The notes beneath the pieces were generated by a model. That model was not told the DNA's origin. It saw only the letters and a program-made list of their open reading frames with translations, and ran no database searches. From Phenylobacterium montanum (GTDB taxonomy: Bacteria > Pseudomonadota > Alphaproteobacteria > Caulobacterales > Caulobacteraceae): a stretch of DNA of 64,000 nt. The translations under genes were made by a program, and so were the position numbers. The DNA lies in the NCBI RefSeq assembly GCF_018135625.1, contig NZ_CP073078.1:4186501-4250500 (forward strand). The letters run 5' to 3'. This document shows, piece after piece, positions 52,014-61,047 of the stretch; the first letter of the stretch is position 1, and every line of letters starts with the position of its first letter.

Positions 52014-53252
52014 TTGTCCATTCGCTTGCTCGCCGTCCTCGTACTGGCGTCGGCCCCGACCGCGGCGTTGGCGCAGTCGCAAGCCGGCCTGGCGCAGCTG
52101 ATCGCGCCCCAGACCTTTTCCGCCTACCTCGACCTGCGCGCCACCGCCAGTGACGGGGAGAAGTCCTGGCTGGACGGCGGCTTCGGCAAGACCCGCTATG
52201 GCGGCGAGGGCGCCCGGCTCAGTGTCGGGGAGGCGGCCATAGCCTGGAACCCCTATTTGACCAGCAACCTGGATGCGGTGGTCGAGGGCGAGATCCAGCC
52301 TGACCACGACCACGGCGCGCGTATCGGCGAGGCCTTCGTGCGCTATCGCCCCTTGCCGATCGACGGCGTCCACATCGCCGTCCGCGCCGGCCTGTTCTAT
52401 CCGCCGATCTCGCAGGAGCACGAGGGCCTGTTCTGGACCCCGGCCGAAACCATCACCCCCTCGGCGATCAACAGCTGGGTGGGCGAGGAGGTCAAGGTGG
52501 TCGGCTTCGAGGTCTCGGCCAGGAAGGCGTTCGGCGAGCGCGAGATCGGCGCCACTGCGGCGGTGTTCGGCTTCAACGACACCTCGGGCACGCTCCTGGC
52601 CACCCGCGGCTGGGCTCTGGACGACGTCAAGACCAACGCCAGCGGGCGCTATCGCCTGCCCCCGTTGGCCGACTTCATGGAATACGTCCAGGCGGAAGTG
52701 ACCAATCCGGTGCGCAGCCTCGATGGCCGCGCGGGCGCCTATGGCCGGCTGGATTTCAAGCCGACGGCGCGTCTCAGCCTGGACGCGGTGTTCTACGACA
52801 ACCTCGGCGACCTGAGATCGTTTCGAAAGCTGCAATGGGCCTGGGACACTCGCTTCCTGGGCCTCGGCGCCACCTTCGCCATCGACGACAACACGCGCCT
52901 GATGGGCCAGGCCATGATCGGCGATACCCGCATGGGCTATGGCGATCCCTGGGTGAACACCGGCTTTTCGTCGGCCTATCTGATGGCGACCCGATGGTTT
53001 GGCGAGGACTCGGTCAGCGGGCGGATCGATGTCTTCAGCACCAAGAACCGCACCGATCCCGAATACGGCCTGACCCAGGAGCACGGCTGGGCGATCACCG
53101 CCGACTACAAAAGAAAGCTCGGCCGCCATCTGACCGGCCTGGTCGAAATGCTGCACGTGGAATCCGATCGCCCGGCCCGCACCGACATCCTCAGCGAGCC
53201 GGCGCAGCAGACCCAGACCGTGGTCCAGGCGGCGCTGAGGCTCGCCTACTAG
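52014..53252 (+). CDS. Outer-membrane porin-like protein
   Basis: 412 residues from a TTG with AAAGGGAG just upstream. Signal peptide MSIRLLAVLVLASAPTAALAQ, then alternating beta-strand sequence with many aromatic residues, for example RYGGEGARLSVGEAAIAW and LMATRWFGEDSVSGRIDVFSTK, ending VVQAALRLAY with a C-terminal aromatic residue, as in barrel proteins. I do not recognise a precise family; it matches the third member of the cupredoxin/c-di-GMP/porin clusters. It may form a pore whose use is tied to the EAL protein. Confidence 0.78.
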   Translation: MSIRLLAVLVLASAPTAALAQSQAGLAQLIAPQTFSAYLDLRATASDGEKSWLDGGFGKTRYGGEGARLSVGEAAIAWNPYLTSNLDAVVEGEIQPDHDHGARIGEAFVRYRPLPIDGVHIAVRAGLFYPPISQEHEGLFWTPAETITPSAINSWVGEEVKVVGFEVSARKAFGEREIGATAAVFGFNDTSGTLLATRGWALDDVKTNASGRYRLPPLADFMEYVQAEVTNPVRSLDGRAGAYGRLDFKPTARLSLDAVFYDNLGDLRSFRKLQWAWDTRFLGLGATFAIDDNTRLMGQAMIGDTRMGYGDPWVNTGFSSAYLMATRWFGEDSVSGRIDVFSTKNRTDPEYGLTQEHGWAITADYKRKLGRHLTGLVEMLHVESDRPARTDILSEPAQQTQTVVQAALRLAY

Positions 53253-53364
53253 GCGGTCCCGGCCCGGTGTCTGTCACGTATCGAAATACGATGTGACCGG
53301 ATCAACGCCCCACGGCCGAGCTCGGGTCTTGATTCCAGAGCGCTATGATCTGATATGGGCCGCA

Positions 53365-53745
53365 ATGAGAAATTGGCTGAAATCCCTGGCGGTCGTCGCC
53401 GCCGTCGTCGCCATTCCGGGCCTGGTGTCCGCGGACGTGGACACGGTGACCGGCGCGTGGGCGGTCAAGGGCAAGGTCGAAGGCTATCCGGTCCAGGTGC
53501 GCTGCGAGTTCGAGCGCCAGGGCGAGGGCCTGGCCGGCCTGTGCCGCGACGGCGACGCCAGCGGCGAGGCCCATGTGCTGACCGAGAGCGGGGTAAAGGG
53601 TGATCACGTCTCGTGGACCTATCACCGCCGTTTCCTGTTCAAGACCTACCGCGCTCAATATGATGGCGTGGTCAATGGCGCCTCCATGACCGGCACGATT
53701 TCGGTCGCCGGCTACACCGGCCCCTTCACCGCCACCCGGCAATAG
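53365..53745 (+). CDS. Secreted small protein (126 aa)
   Basis: MRNWLKSLAVVAAVVAIPGLVSA is a clear signal peptide, so the ATG at 53365 is chosen over an upstream in-frame one. The mature part is beta-rich: DTVTGAWAVKGKVEGYPVQVRCEFERQGEGLAGLCRDG, then VLTESGVKGDHVSWTYHRRFLF and GVVNGASMTGTISVAGYTGPFTATRQ, with two Cys likely forming a disulfide. It looks like a lipocalin-like or DUF-type extracytoplasmic domain with GxW-like start. No assigned function. It follows the porin gene by 112 bases. Confidence 0.72.
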   Translation: MRNWLKSLAVVAAVVAIPGLVSADVDTVTGAWAVKGKVEGYPVQVRCEFERQGEGLAGLCRDGDASGEAHVLTESGVKGDHVSWTYHRRFLFKTYRAQYDGVVNGASMTGTISVAGYTGPFTATRQ

Positions 53746-53804
53746 CCCCACCCTTCAGCCCAGCCTCTTGACGTTGCGCCCGTCCGGCGCGACAGGGCGG
53801 CCCC

Positions 53805-55079
53805 ATGAACATTCTCCTCGTCGGTTCGGGCGGCCGCGAGCACGCCCTGGCCTGGAAGATCCAGCAGTCCCCGCTTCTGAAGCGGCTGGTCTGCGCCCCC
53901 GGCAACCCTGGCATGGCCGCCCTGGCCGAGACCCGGAACCTCAAGGCGACAGACGTGCCGGGGCTTATGGCCCTGGCCCAGGAGATCGCCGCCGACCTGG
54001 TGGTGATCGGCCCCGAGGTCTCGGTGGAGGCTGGCCTAGCCGACGCCCTGGAGGCCGCCGGCATTCCCTGCTTCGGCCCGACCAAGGCCGCCGGCCAGCT
54101 TGAATCCTCCAAGGCCTTCACCAAGGCCTTTTGCGACCGTCACAAGCTGCCGACCGCCACCTATGGCGTGTTCGACAAGGCCGCCCCGGCCAAGGCCTTC
54201 CTCGACCGCTTCGAGGCGCCCTATGTGATCAAAGCCGACGGCCTGGCCGCCGGCAAGGGCGTCGTGATCGCCGAGAGCCGCGAGGCCGCCGAGGCCGCGA
54301 TCGACGACATGCTGGGCGGCGGCTTCGGCGCGGCCGGGGCCCGGGTGGTGATCGAGGAGTTTCTCGAGGGCGAGATCGCCTCGCTGTTCGCCCTGTCGGA
54401 CGGCAAGACTTGCATCCTGTTCGGCGGCGCCCAGGACCACAAGCGCGCCTATGACGGCGACGAGGGCCCCAACACCGGCGGCATGGGAACCTATGCCCCG
54501 ACCCCGGTGCTGTCCGATGCGGTGGTCGAGGCCGCCCGCACGCGCCTGATCGAACCGGCCCTGGCTGGTATCGCGGCCGAGGGCGCGCCCTATCGCGGCG
54601 TGATCTTCTGCGAGATGATGATCACCAGGGACGGCCCCAAGCTGGTGGAGTTCAACGTCCGCTTCGGTGATCCGGAGTGCCAGGTCCTGATGCTGCGCCT
54701 GGAGAGCGACCTCGTCCCCTATCTCGTCGCCTGCGCCAAGGGCGCCCTGGGCGGGATGCCGAAGCCGGTCTGGCGTGACGAGGCCGCCATGTGCGTGGTG
54801 CTGGCGGCCAAGGGCTATCCCGCTGCGCCGGAGACCGGGACGGTGATCGGCGGCGCCGAGTCCTATCTGGGCGAGGGCGTGGTGGTGTTCCACGCCGGCA
54901 CCGCCCGCAACGGCCATGGCGAGCTGGTCGCGGCCGGCGGGCGGGTGCTGAACGTCTGCGCCCACGCCAAGACCCTGGCCGAGGCCAGGGCCCGCGCCTA
55001 TTCGGCGATCGAGCACCGCATCGACTGGCCCGGCGGCTTCCACCGCACCGACATCGGCTGGCGGGCCCTGGGGCGGTAG
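53805..55079 (+). CDS. purD: Phosphoribosylamine-glycine ligase PurD
   Basis: 424 residues; makes glycinamide ribotide in purine synthesis (ATP-grasp enzyme). N-terminal LLVGSGGREHALAWK, the ATP-grasp KADGLAAGKGVVIA segment, FGGAQDHKRAYDGDEGPNTGGMGTYAP, and the metal-binding EFNVRFGDPECQ. C-terminal ridge-type domain ends GWRALGR. Normal length. Confidence 0.96.
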   Translation: MNILLVGSGGREHALAWKIQQSPLLKRLVCAPGNPGMAALAETRNLKATDVPGLMALAQEIAADLVVIGPEVSVEAGLADALEAAGIPCFGPTKAAGQLESSKAFTKAFCDRHKLPTATYGVFDKAAPAKAFLDRFEAPYVIKADGLAAGKGVVIAESREAAEAAIDDMLGGGFGAAGARVVIEEFLEGEIASLFALSDGKTCILFGGAQDHKRAYDGDEGPNTGGMGTYAPTPVLSDAVVEAARTRLIEPALAGIAAEGAPYRGVIFCEMMITRDGPKLVEFNVRFGDPECQVLMLRLESDLVPYLVACAKGALGGMPKPVWRDEAAMCVVLAAKGYPAAPETGTVIGGAESYLGEGVVVFHAGTARNGHGELVAAGGRVLNVCAHAKTLAEARARAYSAIEHRIDWPGGFHRTDIGWRALGR

Positions 55080-55154
55080 CCCTCCCGCTGCGTCCGGCGC
55101 TTTGCAGCCCGCCTCGCCCTCGCTAAAGTCGAAATTCAAACGAGCGTAAGAGGG

Positions 55155-56234
55155 ATGGACGCGATGGCCGACGACACCGCCGAACAGCAGCGCGAGCAGC
55201 TGAACACGGGCACCAAGCCGGTCGCCGAAAGCCACCGCTTCGACGAGGCCCGGCTGCTGGCCTGGATGCAGGCCAATGTCGAGGGCTTCGAAGGCCCGCT
55301 GGAGGTGCGCCAGTTCAAGGGCGGCCAGTCCAATCCCACCTACCAGCTGGTCACGCCGGGCAAGAAGTACGTCATGCGACGCAAGCCGCCGGGCAAGCTC
55401 TTGCCCTCGGCCCACGCGGTCGATCGCGAATTCCGGGTGATCTCGGCCCTCTATCCCACCGGCTTCCCGGTGGCGCGGCCCTACGGCCTGTGCGTCGACG
55501 ACGAGGTCATCGGCACCATGTTCTACGTCATGGACATGGTCGAGGGGCGGATCCTCTGGGATCAGACCCTGCCGAGCTATCAGCCGGCCGAGCGCCACGC
55601 CCTGTTCATGGCCAAGATCAGGACCCTGGCCGACCTGCACAACACCGACTACCAGGCCGTGGGCCTGGAGGGTTTCGGCAAGCCCGGCAACTATTTCGCC
55701 CGCCAGATCGACCGCTGGTCCAAGCAGTACAAGGCCTCCGAAACGGTCCATCTGGAGTCGATCGAGCGATTGATCGAGTGGCTGCCCAAGACCACACCCG
55801 CCGACGACCAGACCACCATCGTCCACGGCGACTATCGCCTGGACAACATGGTCATGCACCCGACCGAGCCGCGGGTGATCGCAGTCTTGGACTGGGAGCT
55901 CTCGACCCTGGGCAATCCGCTGGCCGACTTCACCTATCTGCTGATGAACTGGGTCAACGGGGCGATATCGACCCTGCCGGACCTGAAGGGCCACGGCATC
56001 CCAACCATGGACGAGGCGGTCGCCGAATACTGCCGCCTGACCGGCCGAGACGGCCTGCCGGACCTGAACTGGTACATGGCCTACAACATGTTCCGGCTGG
56101 CCGGCATCTGCCAGGGCATCGTCGGCCGGGTGCGCGACGGCACCGCCAACAGTCCCCAGGCCGCGGCCATGGCCGAGCGCGTGCCGCTGCTAGGCGAGGC
56201 CGCCTGGGAATACGCCAAGAAGGCTGGGGCGTAG
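55155..56234 (+). CDS. Phosphotransferase (APH-like) family protein
   Basis: 359 residues of the aminoglycoside-phosphotransferase/choline-kinase fold. Gly-rich start QFKGGQSNPTYQLV and Lys in KKYVMRRKPPG, catalytic HGDYRLDNMV (about 225-234) and the metal motif LDWELSTLGNPLADF. Members of this length in alphaproteobacteria resemble the ACAD10/11-type kinases that act with acyl-CoA dehydrogenases on 4-hydroxy acids, although no acyl-CoA dehydrogenase gene lies here. The end overlaps the convergent lpxK gene by 45 bases. Confidence 0.85.
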   Translation: MDAMADDTAEQQREQLNTGTKPVAESHRFDEARLLAWMQANVEGFEGPLEVRQFKGGQSNPTYQLVTPGKKYVMRRKPPGKLLPSAHAVDREFRVISALYPTGFPVARPYGLCVDDEVIGTMFYVMDMVEGRILWDQTLPSYQPAERHALFMAKIRTLADLHNTDYQAVGLEGFGKPGNYFARQIDRWSKQYKASETVHLESIERLIEWLPKTTPADDQTTIVHGDYRLDNMVMHPTEPRVIAVLDWELSTLGNPLADFTYLLMNWVNGAISTLPDLKGHGIPTMDEAVAEYCRLTGRDGLPDLNWYMAYNMFRLAGICQGIVGRVRDGTANSPQAAAMAERVPLLGEAAWEYAKKAGA

Positions 56235-57218
56235 CAGGGCCTTTAGCGCCGCCTCGTCCTCGAACCGCGCCCGGACCGGCCAAGCGACCGCCTTGGCGCG
56301 CCAGTCCGGCGGCAGGCGCGCCCAGTCCTTTTCCGTGGTGACCAGGCCGGCGCCCAGCTCGGTGGCGCGACGCTCCAAAAAGCGCAGGGTGTCGGCGCCA
56401 TAGGCGGCATGGTCGGGCAGGGGAACGAAGTCGGCCAGGTCGCAGCCGGCGGCGAGCAGGGCGCGCTCGACCTTCCAGGGTTTGCCCACGCCGGCGAAGC
56501 CGAGCTGGCGGCCCCTAGGCGGCGGCGCGGCAGGCTCCAGCCGTGCGGTCAGCACCGGCTTTCCCTGGAACAGCGCCAAAAGCTCAGGGTCGGGCGCATC
56601 GAGGCTGGCGGGCAGCAGCACGATAACAGCGTCCGCCCGCGCCAGGCCCGGGGCCAGTGGCTCGCGCATCGGCCCGGCGGGGAACACGGCCCCGTCGCCG
56701 AACGGCCATTCCCCGTCGCGGGTCTCGCCATCGACCACCACCAGCGACAGAGCCTTCTTCAGGCTGGGGTTCTGGTGGCCGTCGTCCATCACGATCGCCT
56801 GGGCGCCAGCCGCCTTGGCCGCCACCGCGCCGGCGACGCGGTCGCGGGCGATCCAGAACGGCCCGTCGCCGGCCAGCATCAGGGGCTCGTCGCCGACCGC
56901 GGCGGCGTCGTGCCGGGCGGGATCGACCTCGATAGGCCCGGCGAGGCTGCCGCCATGGCCGCGCGACAGGCCGGCGGCCTCCACGCCGTCCGCCCGCAGC
57001 AGGCGCAGAATCTCGCGCACCACCGGCGTCTTGCCGGTTCCGCCGACGGTCAGGTTGCCGACGCAGATCACCGGCAGGCCCGCATCGACCGGCTGGGCTC
57101 GGCGGATGCGCCGCGCCGTCGCCCAGGCCCAGATCCAGGATGCTGGCTTGAGCAGGGCGCGCAGCACCGGGGCGGAGTTGTCACGCGCATACCACCAGCG
57201 CGGCGTGGCGAGCCTCAT
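56190..57218 (-). CDS. lpxK: Tetraacyldisaccharide 4'-kinase LpxK
   Basis: 342 residues. LpxK phosphorylates the 4'-position of lipid A disaccharide at the inner membrane. Walker A-like VGNLTVGGTGKTP is at 53-65, preceded by the LpxK hydrophobic N-terminal helix (WWYARDNSAP, ASWIWAWATARRIRRA). Further motifs: LSRGHGG, VGDEPLMLAG, and MDDGHQNPSLKK. The start at 57218 overlaps the waaA stop. The C-terminal 15 residues overlap the convergent kinase gene. Part of the lipid A/Kdo block transcribed right to left. Confidence 0.93.
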   Translation of the reverse strand: MRLATPRWWYARDNSAPVLRALLKPASWIWAWATARRIRRAQPVDAGLPVICVGNLTVGGTGKTPVVREILRLLRADGVEAAGLSRGHGGSLAGPIEVDPARHDAAAVGDEPLMLAGDGPFWIARDRVAGAVAAKAAGAQAIVMDDGHQNPSLKKALSLVVVDGETRDGEWPFGDGAVFPAGPMREPLAPGLARADAVIVLLPASLDAPDPELLALFQGKPVLTARLEPAAPPPRGRQLGFAGVGKPWKVERALLAAGCDLADFVPLPDHAAYGADTLRFLERRATELGAGLVTTEKDWARLPPDWRAKAVAWPVRARFEDEAALKALLRPSLLGVFPGGLA

Positions 57219-58480
57219 GGCAGCAACTCCACCACCCGCCCCAGCGCCGCCCGCGCCTCGACGTCCCGCGCCTGGGCATAGGCCCAAGCCCGCCCGGCTC
57301 GCGCGGCCAGGGCCGGGTCGCCGGGCAGGGCCGCGCTCATGACGGCGCCGAGTTCGCTGGCTTCGATCAGGGCGCAGCCGTCGACGGCGATCAGTTCGGC
57401 ATAGGCGGTGGCCCAGTTCTCGACCTGGCCACCGGAGACAAACGGGCAGTCCAGCCTGGCCGGCTCCAGCGGATTGTGCCCGCCGACGCCGCTTACAAAG
57501 CCGCCGCCGATCACCGCCAGCCGCGCCAGGCGGAACCACAGGCCGAGTTCGCCCAGGGTGTCGGCGACGTGGACGCTGACCGCGTTGAGGCCCTGGCCTG
57601 CACTGCGAAGGGAGACGGCGCCCAGGCGCGCCTCAGCCAAGGCCGCGATCTGGGGACCGCGCTCGGGATGGCGGGGAACGATCACCAGCAAGGCTTCGGG
57701 CGCTGCGATCTCGGCGAAGGCCCCCAGCACCAGCTCATCCTCGCCGGGGTGCGTGCTGGCGGCGAGGATCAACGGCCTGCCGCCAATCTCAGTGCGCAGG
57801 GCGTCCAGCGCCGCGGGGTCGACCGGCAACGCCTCAGCGCCGAATTTGAGATCGGCCAGGCCCGCAACCTTGGCGCCCAGGCGCTCCAGCCGCGCCGCCG
57901 CCGTCGCGTCCTGGGCCAGGACGAGGTCGAAGGCGCCGAACAATGCTCGGGCGGAGCGCGGCAGGCGCGACCAGCTGCGGGCGCTGTCTTCCGACAGCTT
58001 CGCCGACAGCAGGGCCATGCGCGCGCCCCGCCGCTTCGTCTCCAGCAACAGGTTCGGCCACAGCTCGCTCTCGACCCGCACCGCCAGGTCGGGCCGCCAG
58101 TGATCCAGGAAGCGCGCAACCGCCGCCGGCCCATCGATCGGCGCATAGTGATGGATCGCGCCCGCCGGCAATCGCCGCGCGAGCAACTCGGCCGAGGTGC
58201 GGGTGCCCGAGGTGACCAGCACAGTCGCGTCGGGTCGGCGCGTGCGGAAGGCTTCGACCAGGGGCAGAAGGGACAGGCTCTCGCCGACGCTGGCGCCGTG
58301 CAGCCAGGCGAGCGGCCCTGGCGGACGGGCGACCGAGGCGCGGCCCAGCCGCTCGCCCAGGCGCGCCGGATCCTCCTTGCCGCGCCGTGCGCGTCCTTGC
58401 AGCAGGCGCGGGGCCAGGGGTTCGATCAGGCCCGTCAGGCCGGCATAGAGGGCCAGCGGCAGGGGCCCGCCCTGGCTCAA
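57215..58480 (-). CDS. waaA: 3-deoxy-D-manno-octulosonic acid transferase WaaA (KdtA)
   Basis: 421 residues from a TTG (complementary to 58478-58480) that overlaps the stop of the upstream acyltransferase (TTGA). N-terminal membrane anchor PLALYAGLTGLIEPLAPRLL, then the catalytic HGASVGES, LVTSGTRTSAELL, VRVESELWPN, LLSAKLSEDSARSW, ASTHPGEDELVL, VGGHNPLEPA and ASELG(AV). WaaA transfers Kdo from CMP-Kdo to lipid IVA. Full length. Confidence 0.93.
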   Translation of the reverse strand: MSQGGPLPLALYAGLTGLIEPLAPRLLQGRARRGKEDPARLGERLGRASVARPPGPLAWLHGASVGESLSLLPLVEAFRTRRPDATVLVTSGTRTSAELLARRLPAGAIHHYAPIDGPAAVARFLDHWRPDLAVRVESELWPNLLLETKRRGARMALLSAKLSEDSARSWSRLPRSARALFGAFDLVLAQDATAAARLERLGAKVAGLADLKFGAEALPVDPAALDALRTEIGGRPLILAASTHPGEDELVLGAFAEIAAPEALLVIVPRHPERGPQIAALAEARLGAVSLRSAGQGLNAVSVHVADTLGELGLWFRLARLAVIGGGFVSGVGGHNPLEPARLDCPFVSGGQVENWATAYAELIAVDGCALIEASELGAVMSAALPGDPALAARAGRAWAYAQARDVEARAALGRVVELLP

Positions 58481-59178
58481 ACCTGGCTCCCGGCCAGGAT
58501 CGCCTCGGCCTTGTTCTGCGCCGCGATCAGACGCGCCTGCCAGTCGGCGCGGGTGGCCTCGCGCGTGGCCTCGTCGGTGGCTGCCGGAGCATAGAGCGGC
58601 CCGTCGAACACCACGCAACCGCGGCCGAAGGGCACGGGGACGCGCGCCTTGTCCCAGCTCTTGAACTGTATGGCGGGTGTGGCGGCGAGGCCGAACAGCA
58701 CCACCGGGACCTTGGCCGCCTGGGCCATGATCACCGTGCCCTCGGGCATCACCTGGTTGGGGCCGCGCGGGCCGTCGGGGGTGATGGCGATCAGGCCGCC
58801 GTCGCGCATGAAGCGCAGGGCCTGGCGGAAAGCGGCCGCACCGCCCTTGTCGGCGTCCTTGCCCTTCTTGGCCGCCGAGCCGCGGATCGAGGGAAAGCCC
58901 AGGCGTTCGACCGTGCGCGCGGTCAGCTCCCCGTCGCGAGAGGCCGAGATGATCACCCGCCGCGGTTTGTGCTTCAGCACCCGCCGGCAGACCACCGCCA
59001 TGGTGATGCGCCCGTGCCAGAAGGCGCCGATAGCGCCCTGGTCCGAGGCGACCATGGAATCCACCCCTGCCCGGTCCTCGAACCGCCAGCGGGTGGTCTC
59101 GAGCGCGAAGTTCACATAGCCGGTCAGGATCCAGGAGATGGCGCTCTGCACCAGCGGATGGCGGACGAAGGAGCTCAC
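58477..59178 (-). CDS. DUF374 lysophospholipid acyltransferase-like protein
   Basis: 233 residues with the LPLAT/DUF374 features: an N-terminal membrane segment (VQSAISWILTGYVNFALETT), FWHGRI (His-x4-like), ISASRDGELTARTVERLGFPSIRGS, and ITPDGPRGPNQVMPEG, as in the YeaE/LpxL-related acyltransferases. It is usually encoded between msbA and waaA in alphaproteobacteria and probably adds or edits an acyl group on lipid A or a precursor. Its ATG overlaps the msbA stop by four bases. Confidence 0.88.
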   Translation of the reverse strand: MSSFVRHPLVQSAISWILTGYVNFALETTRWRFEDRAGVDSMVASDQGAIGAFWHGRITMAVVCRRVLKHKPRRVIISASRDGELTARTVERLGFPSIRGSAAKKGKDADKGGAAAFRQALRFMRDGGLIAITPDGPRGPNQVMPEGTVIMAQAAKVPVVLFGLAATPAIQFKSWDKARVPVPFGRGCVVFDGPLYAPAATDEATREATRADWQARLIAAQNKAEAILAGSQV

Positions 59179-60956
59179 TCGGCCGCCTCCGGCGTGGATT
59201 CCAGGTCCTGGGCCTTGGCCAGGCGCGCATAGAGGCCGCCGGCGCGCACCAGTTCGTTGTGCGTGCCGGTCTCCACCACCCTGCCGCGGTCGATGACATA
59301 GATGCGGTCGGCGTTCTTCACCGTCGATAGGCGGTGGGCGATCAGAAGCGTGGTGCGGCCGGCCATCAGCCGCTCCAGGGCCGCCTGCACCTGGGCCTCG
59401 CTCTCGGTATCGAGGGCGCTGGTGGCCTCATCGAGCAGCAGGATCGGGGCGTTCTTCAGGAAGGCGCGGGCGATCGCGATACGCTGGCGCTGGCCGCCGG
59501 AGAGGCGCGCCCCGGCCTCGCCCACCGGGGTGTCGTAGCCCTTGGGCAGGGACAGGATGAAGTCGTGCGCCGCGGCCTGCTGGGCGGCGGATTCGATCTC
59601 GGCCTGGCTGGCCTCGGGATTGGGATAGGCGATGTTGGCGCGGATCGTGTCGTCGAACAGGAACGGCTCCTGGGTGACCAGGGCGATGTGATGGCGCAGG
59701 CTCGCCAGGGTCAGGCTGCGCACGTCGCGCCCGTCCAGGGTGACCGCGCCGGCGGTCACGTCATAGAAGCGCGGGATCAGGTTCAGGATGGTGCTCTTGC
59801 CGCCGCCCGACGGGCCGACCAGGGCCACGGTCTCGCCGCGGCGGGCTTCGAGGGAAACTCCATGAAGAGCCTGCTCATCCGCGCCATAGCTGAAATCGAC
59901 GGTTTCGAACCGGAGATGAAATTCGCCCCCCTGCAGCGGCGCAGCGCTCGGCGCATCCCTAATCTCTGGCTCCACGTCGAGCGCGGCGAACAGCCTGGCC
60001 GCCGCCGTAAGCCCCTCGCTGAACACGGTCTGCAGGTTCGCTAGCTGTCGCAGGGACTGGGAGGCCATGCTGAGCGCGCCCAGGAAGGCGACCAGGGCGC
60101 CGACGCTGATATGGCCGCCCAACGCGCGCCAACCGGCATAGGCCAAAACTCCCGCCGTAATCAGCGTCATCAACGCTTCGGTGGCCGGCGCCGCCGTGGC
60201 GCGGGCGTTGGCGCCCTTGATCAGATGTTCCTGACGGCGGTCGATCACTGCCGAGACGCGGTTTTCCTCAAAGGCCTCGCGGTTCTCGATCTTGACGATC
60301 TTGATTCCGTCCAGGCTCTCCATCAGCACGGTCGCCAGGGCCGAGGTCTCGGTCATGGCCCCCGTGGCGGCCTTCTTGGTTTTTCGCGCATAGCGCCGCA
60401 TGATCAGCAGTGCGATCGGCGCGGCCGCGAGCAGGCCGACCGAAAGCAGCGGGTCGTTGATCACCATGACTGCGCCCGCGCCGATCACGGTCAGGAAGTG
60501 TTGGGTGTAGTTCACGACGCCGTTGGTGGCCGCCTCACGGATTAGGCCGGCGTCATAGAGCACGGATGCGACGTGCGATCCGGAATGGGTGGTCCGCAGG
60601 CGGGCGAGGTCGGCTCGGACCATGCGCCCGAACAGTTGCAGCTGTATGTCCCCCACGATCCGGTTGCCGATGCCGTTGACCAGCATGGCCTGACCCACCT
60701 GGGCGGCGGCGCGACCCAGCGCTAAGGTCGCGACCAGCACCGGGATACGCAGCAGGGCGCCGGGCTTCGGATGGGCGATCAGGTCGTCGATCGCGGGCTG
60801 AAGCAGGCGGATCAGTTCGGCGCTCAGCCCGGCCACGGCGATCGCGCAGACGATCGACAGGGCGAAACCCGTCCAGCGCGGTGCGAGATAGTCGCGGGCC
60901 ACGCGACCGATGAGGCCGAAACGAGGTTGGTTCGGCGTGGAAACATTGCCCGTCAT
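59175..60956 (-). CDS. msbA: MsbA-type lipid flippase ABC transporter
   Basis: 593 residues: six-helix transmembrane domain (about 1-320) fused to an ATPase domain with Walker [10 protein letters not shown], signature [14 protein letters not shown], Walker [13 protein letters not shown] and the switch His (IAHRLSTV). Type-I exporter of the MsbA/LpxK operon, so flipping of lipid A-core is the expected role, as supported by the following acyltransferase, waaA and lpxK genes. Starts ATG at 60954-60956 and diverges from the phosphatase gene. Confidence 0.93.
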   Translation of the reverse strand: MTGNVSTPNQPRFGLIGRVARDYLAPRWTGFALSIVCAIAVAGLSAELIRLLQPAIDDLIAHPKPGALLRIPVLVATLALGRAAAQVGQAMLVNGIGNRIVGDIQLQLFGRMVRADLARLRTTHSGSHVASVLYDAGLIREAATNGVVNYTQHFLTVIGAGAVMVINDPLLSVGLLAAAPIALLIMRRYARKTKKAATGAMTETSALATVLMESLDGIKIVKIENREAFEENRVSAVIDRRQEHLIKGANARATAAPATEALMTLITAGVLAYAGWRALGGHISVGALVAFLGALSMASQSLRQLANLQTVFSEGLTAAARLFAALDVEPEIRDAPSAAPLQGGEFHLRFETVDFSYGADEQALHGVSLEARRGETVALVGPSGGGKSTILNLIPRFYDVTAGAVTLDGRDVRSLTLASLRHHIALVTQEPFLFDDTIRANIAYPNPEASQAEIESAAQQAAAHDFILSLPKGYDTPVGEAGARLSGGQRQRIAIARAFLKNAPILLLDEATSALDTESEAQVQAALERLMAGRTTLLIAHRLSTVKNADRIYVIDRGRVVETGTHNELVRAGGLYARLAKAQDLESTPEAAE

Positions 60957-61047
60957 TCTTGGGGCGGCCTCATCCGCCTTTGATCCGCCGTCAGGCGACA
61001 GCTAAGAGGGGCTGGCTATTACGAATCCAACGCCCGCGCAGCAAGTT

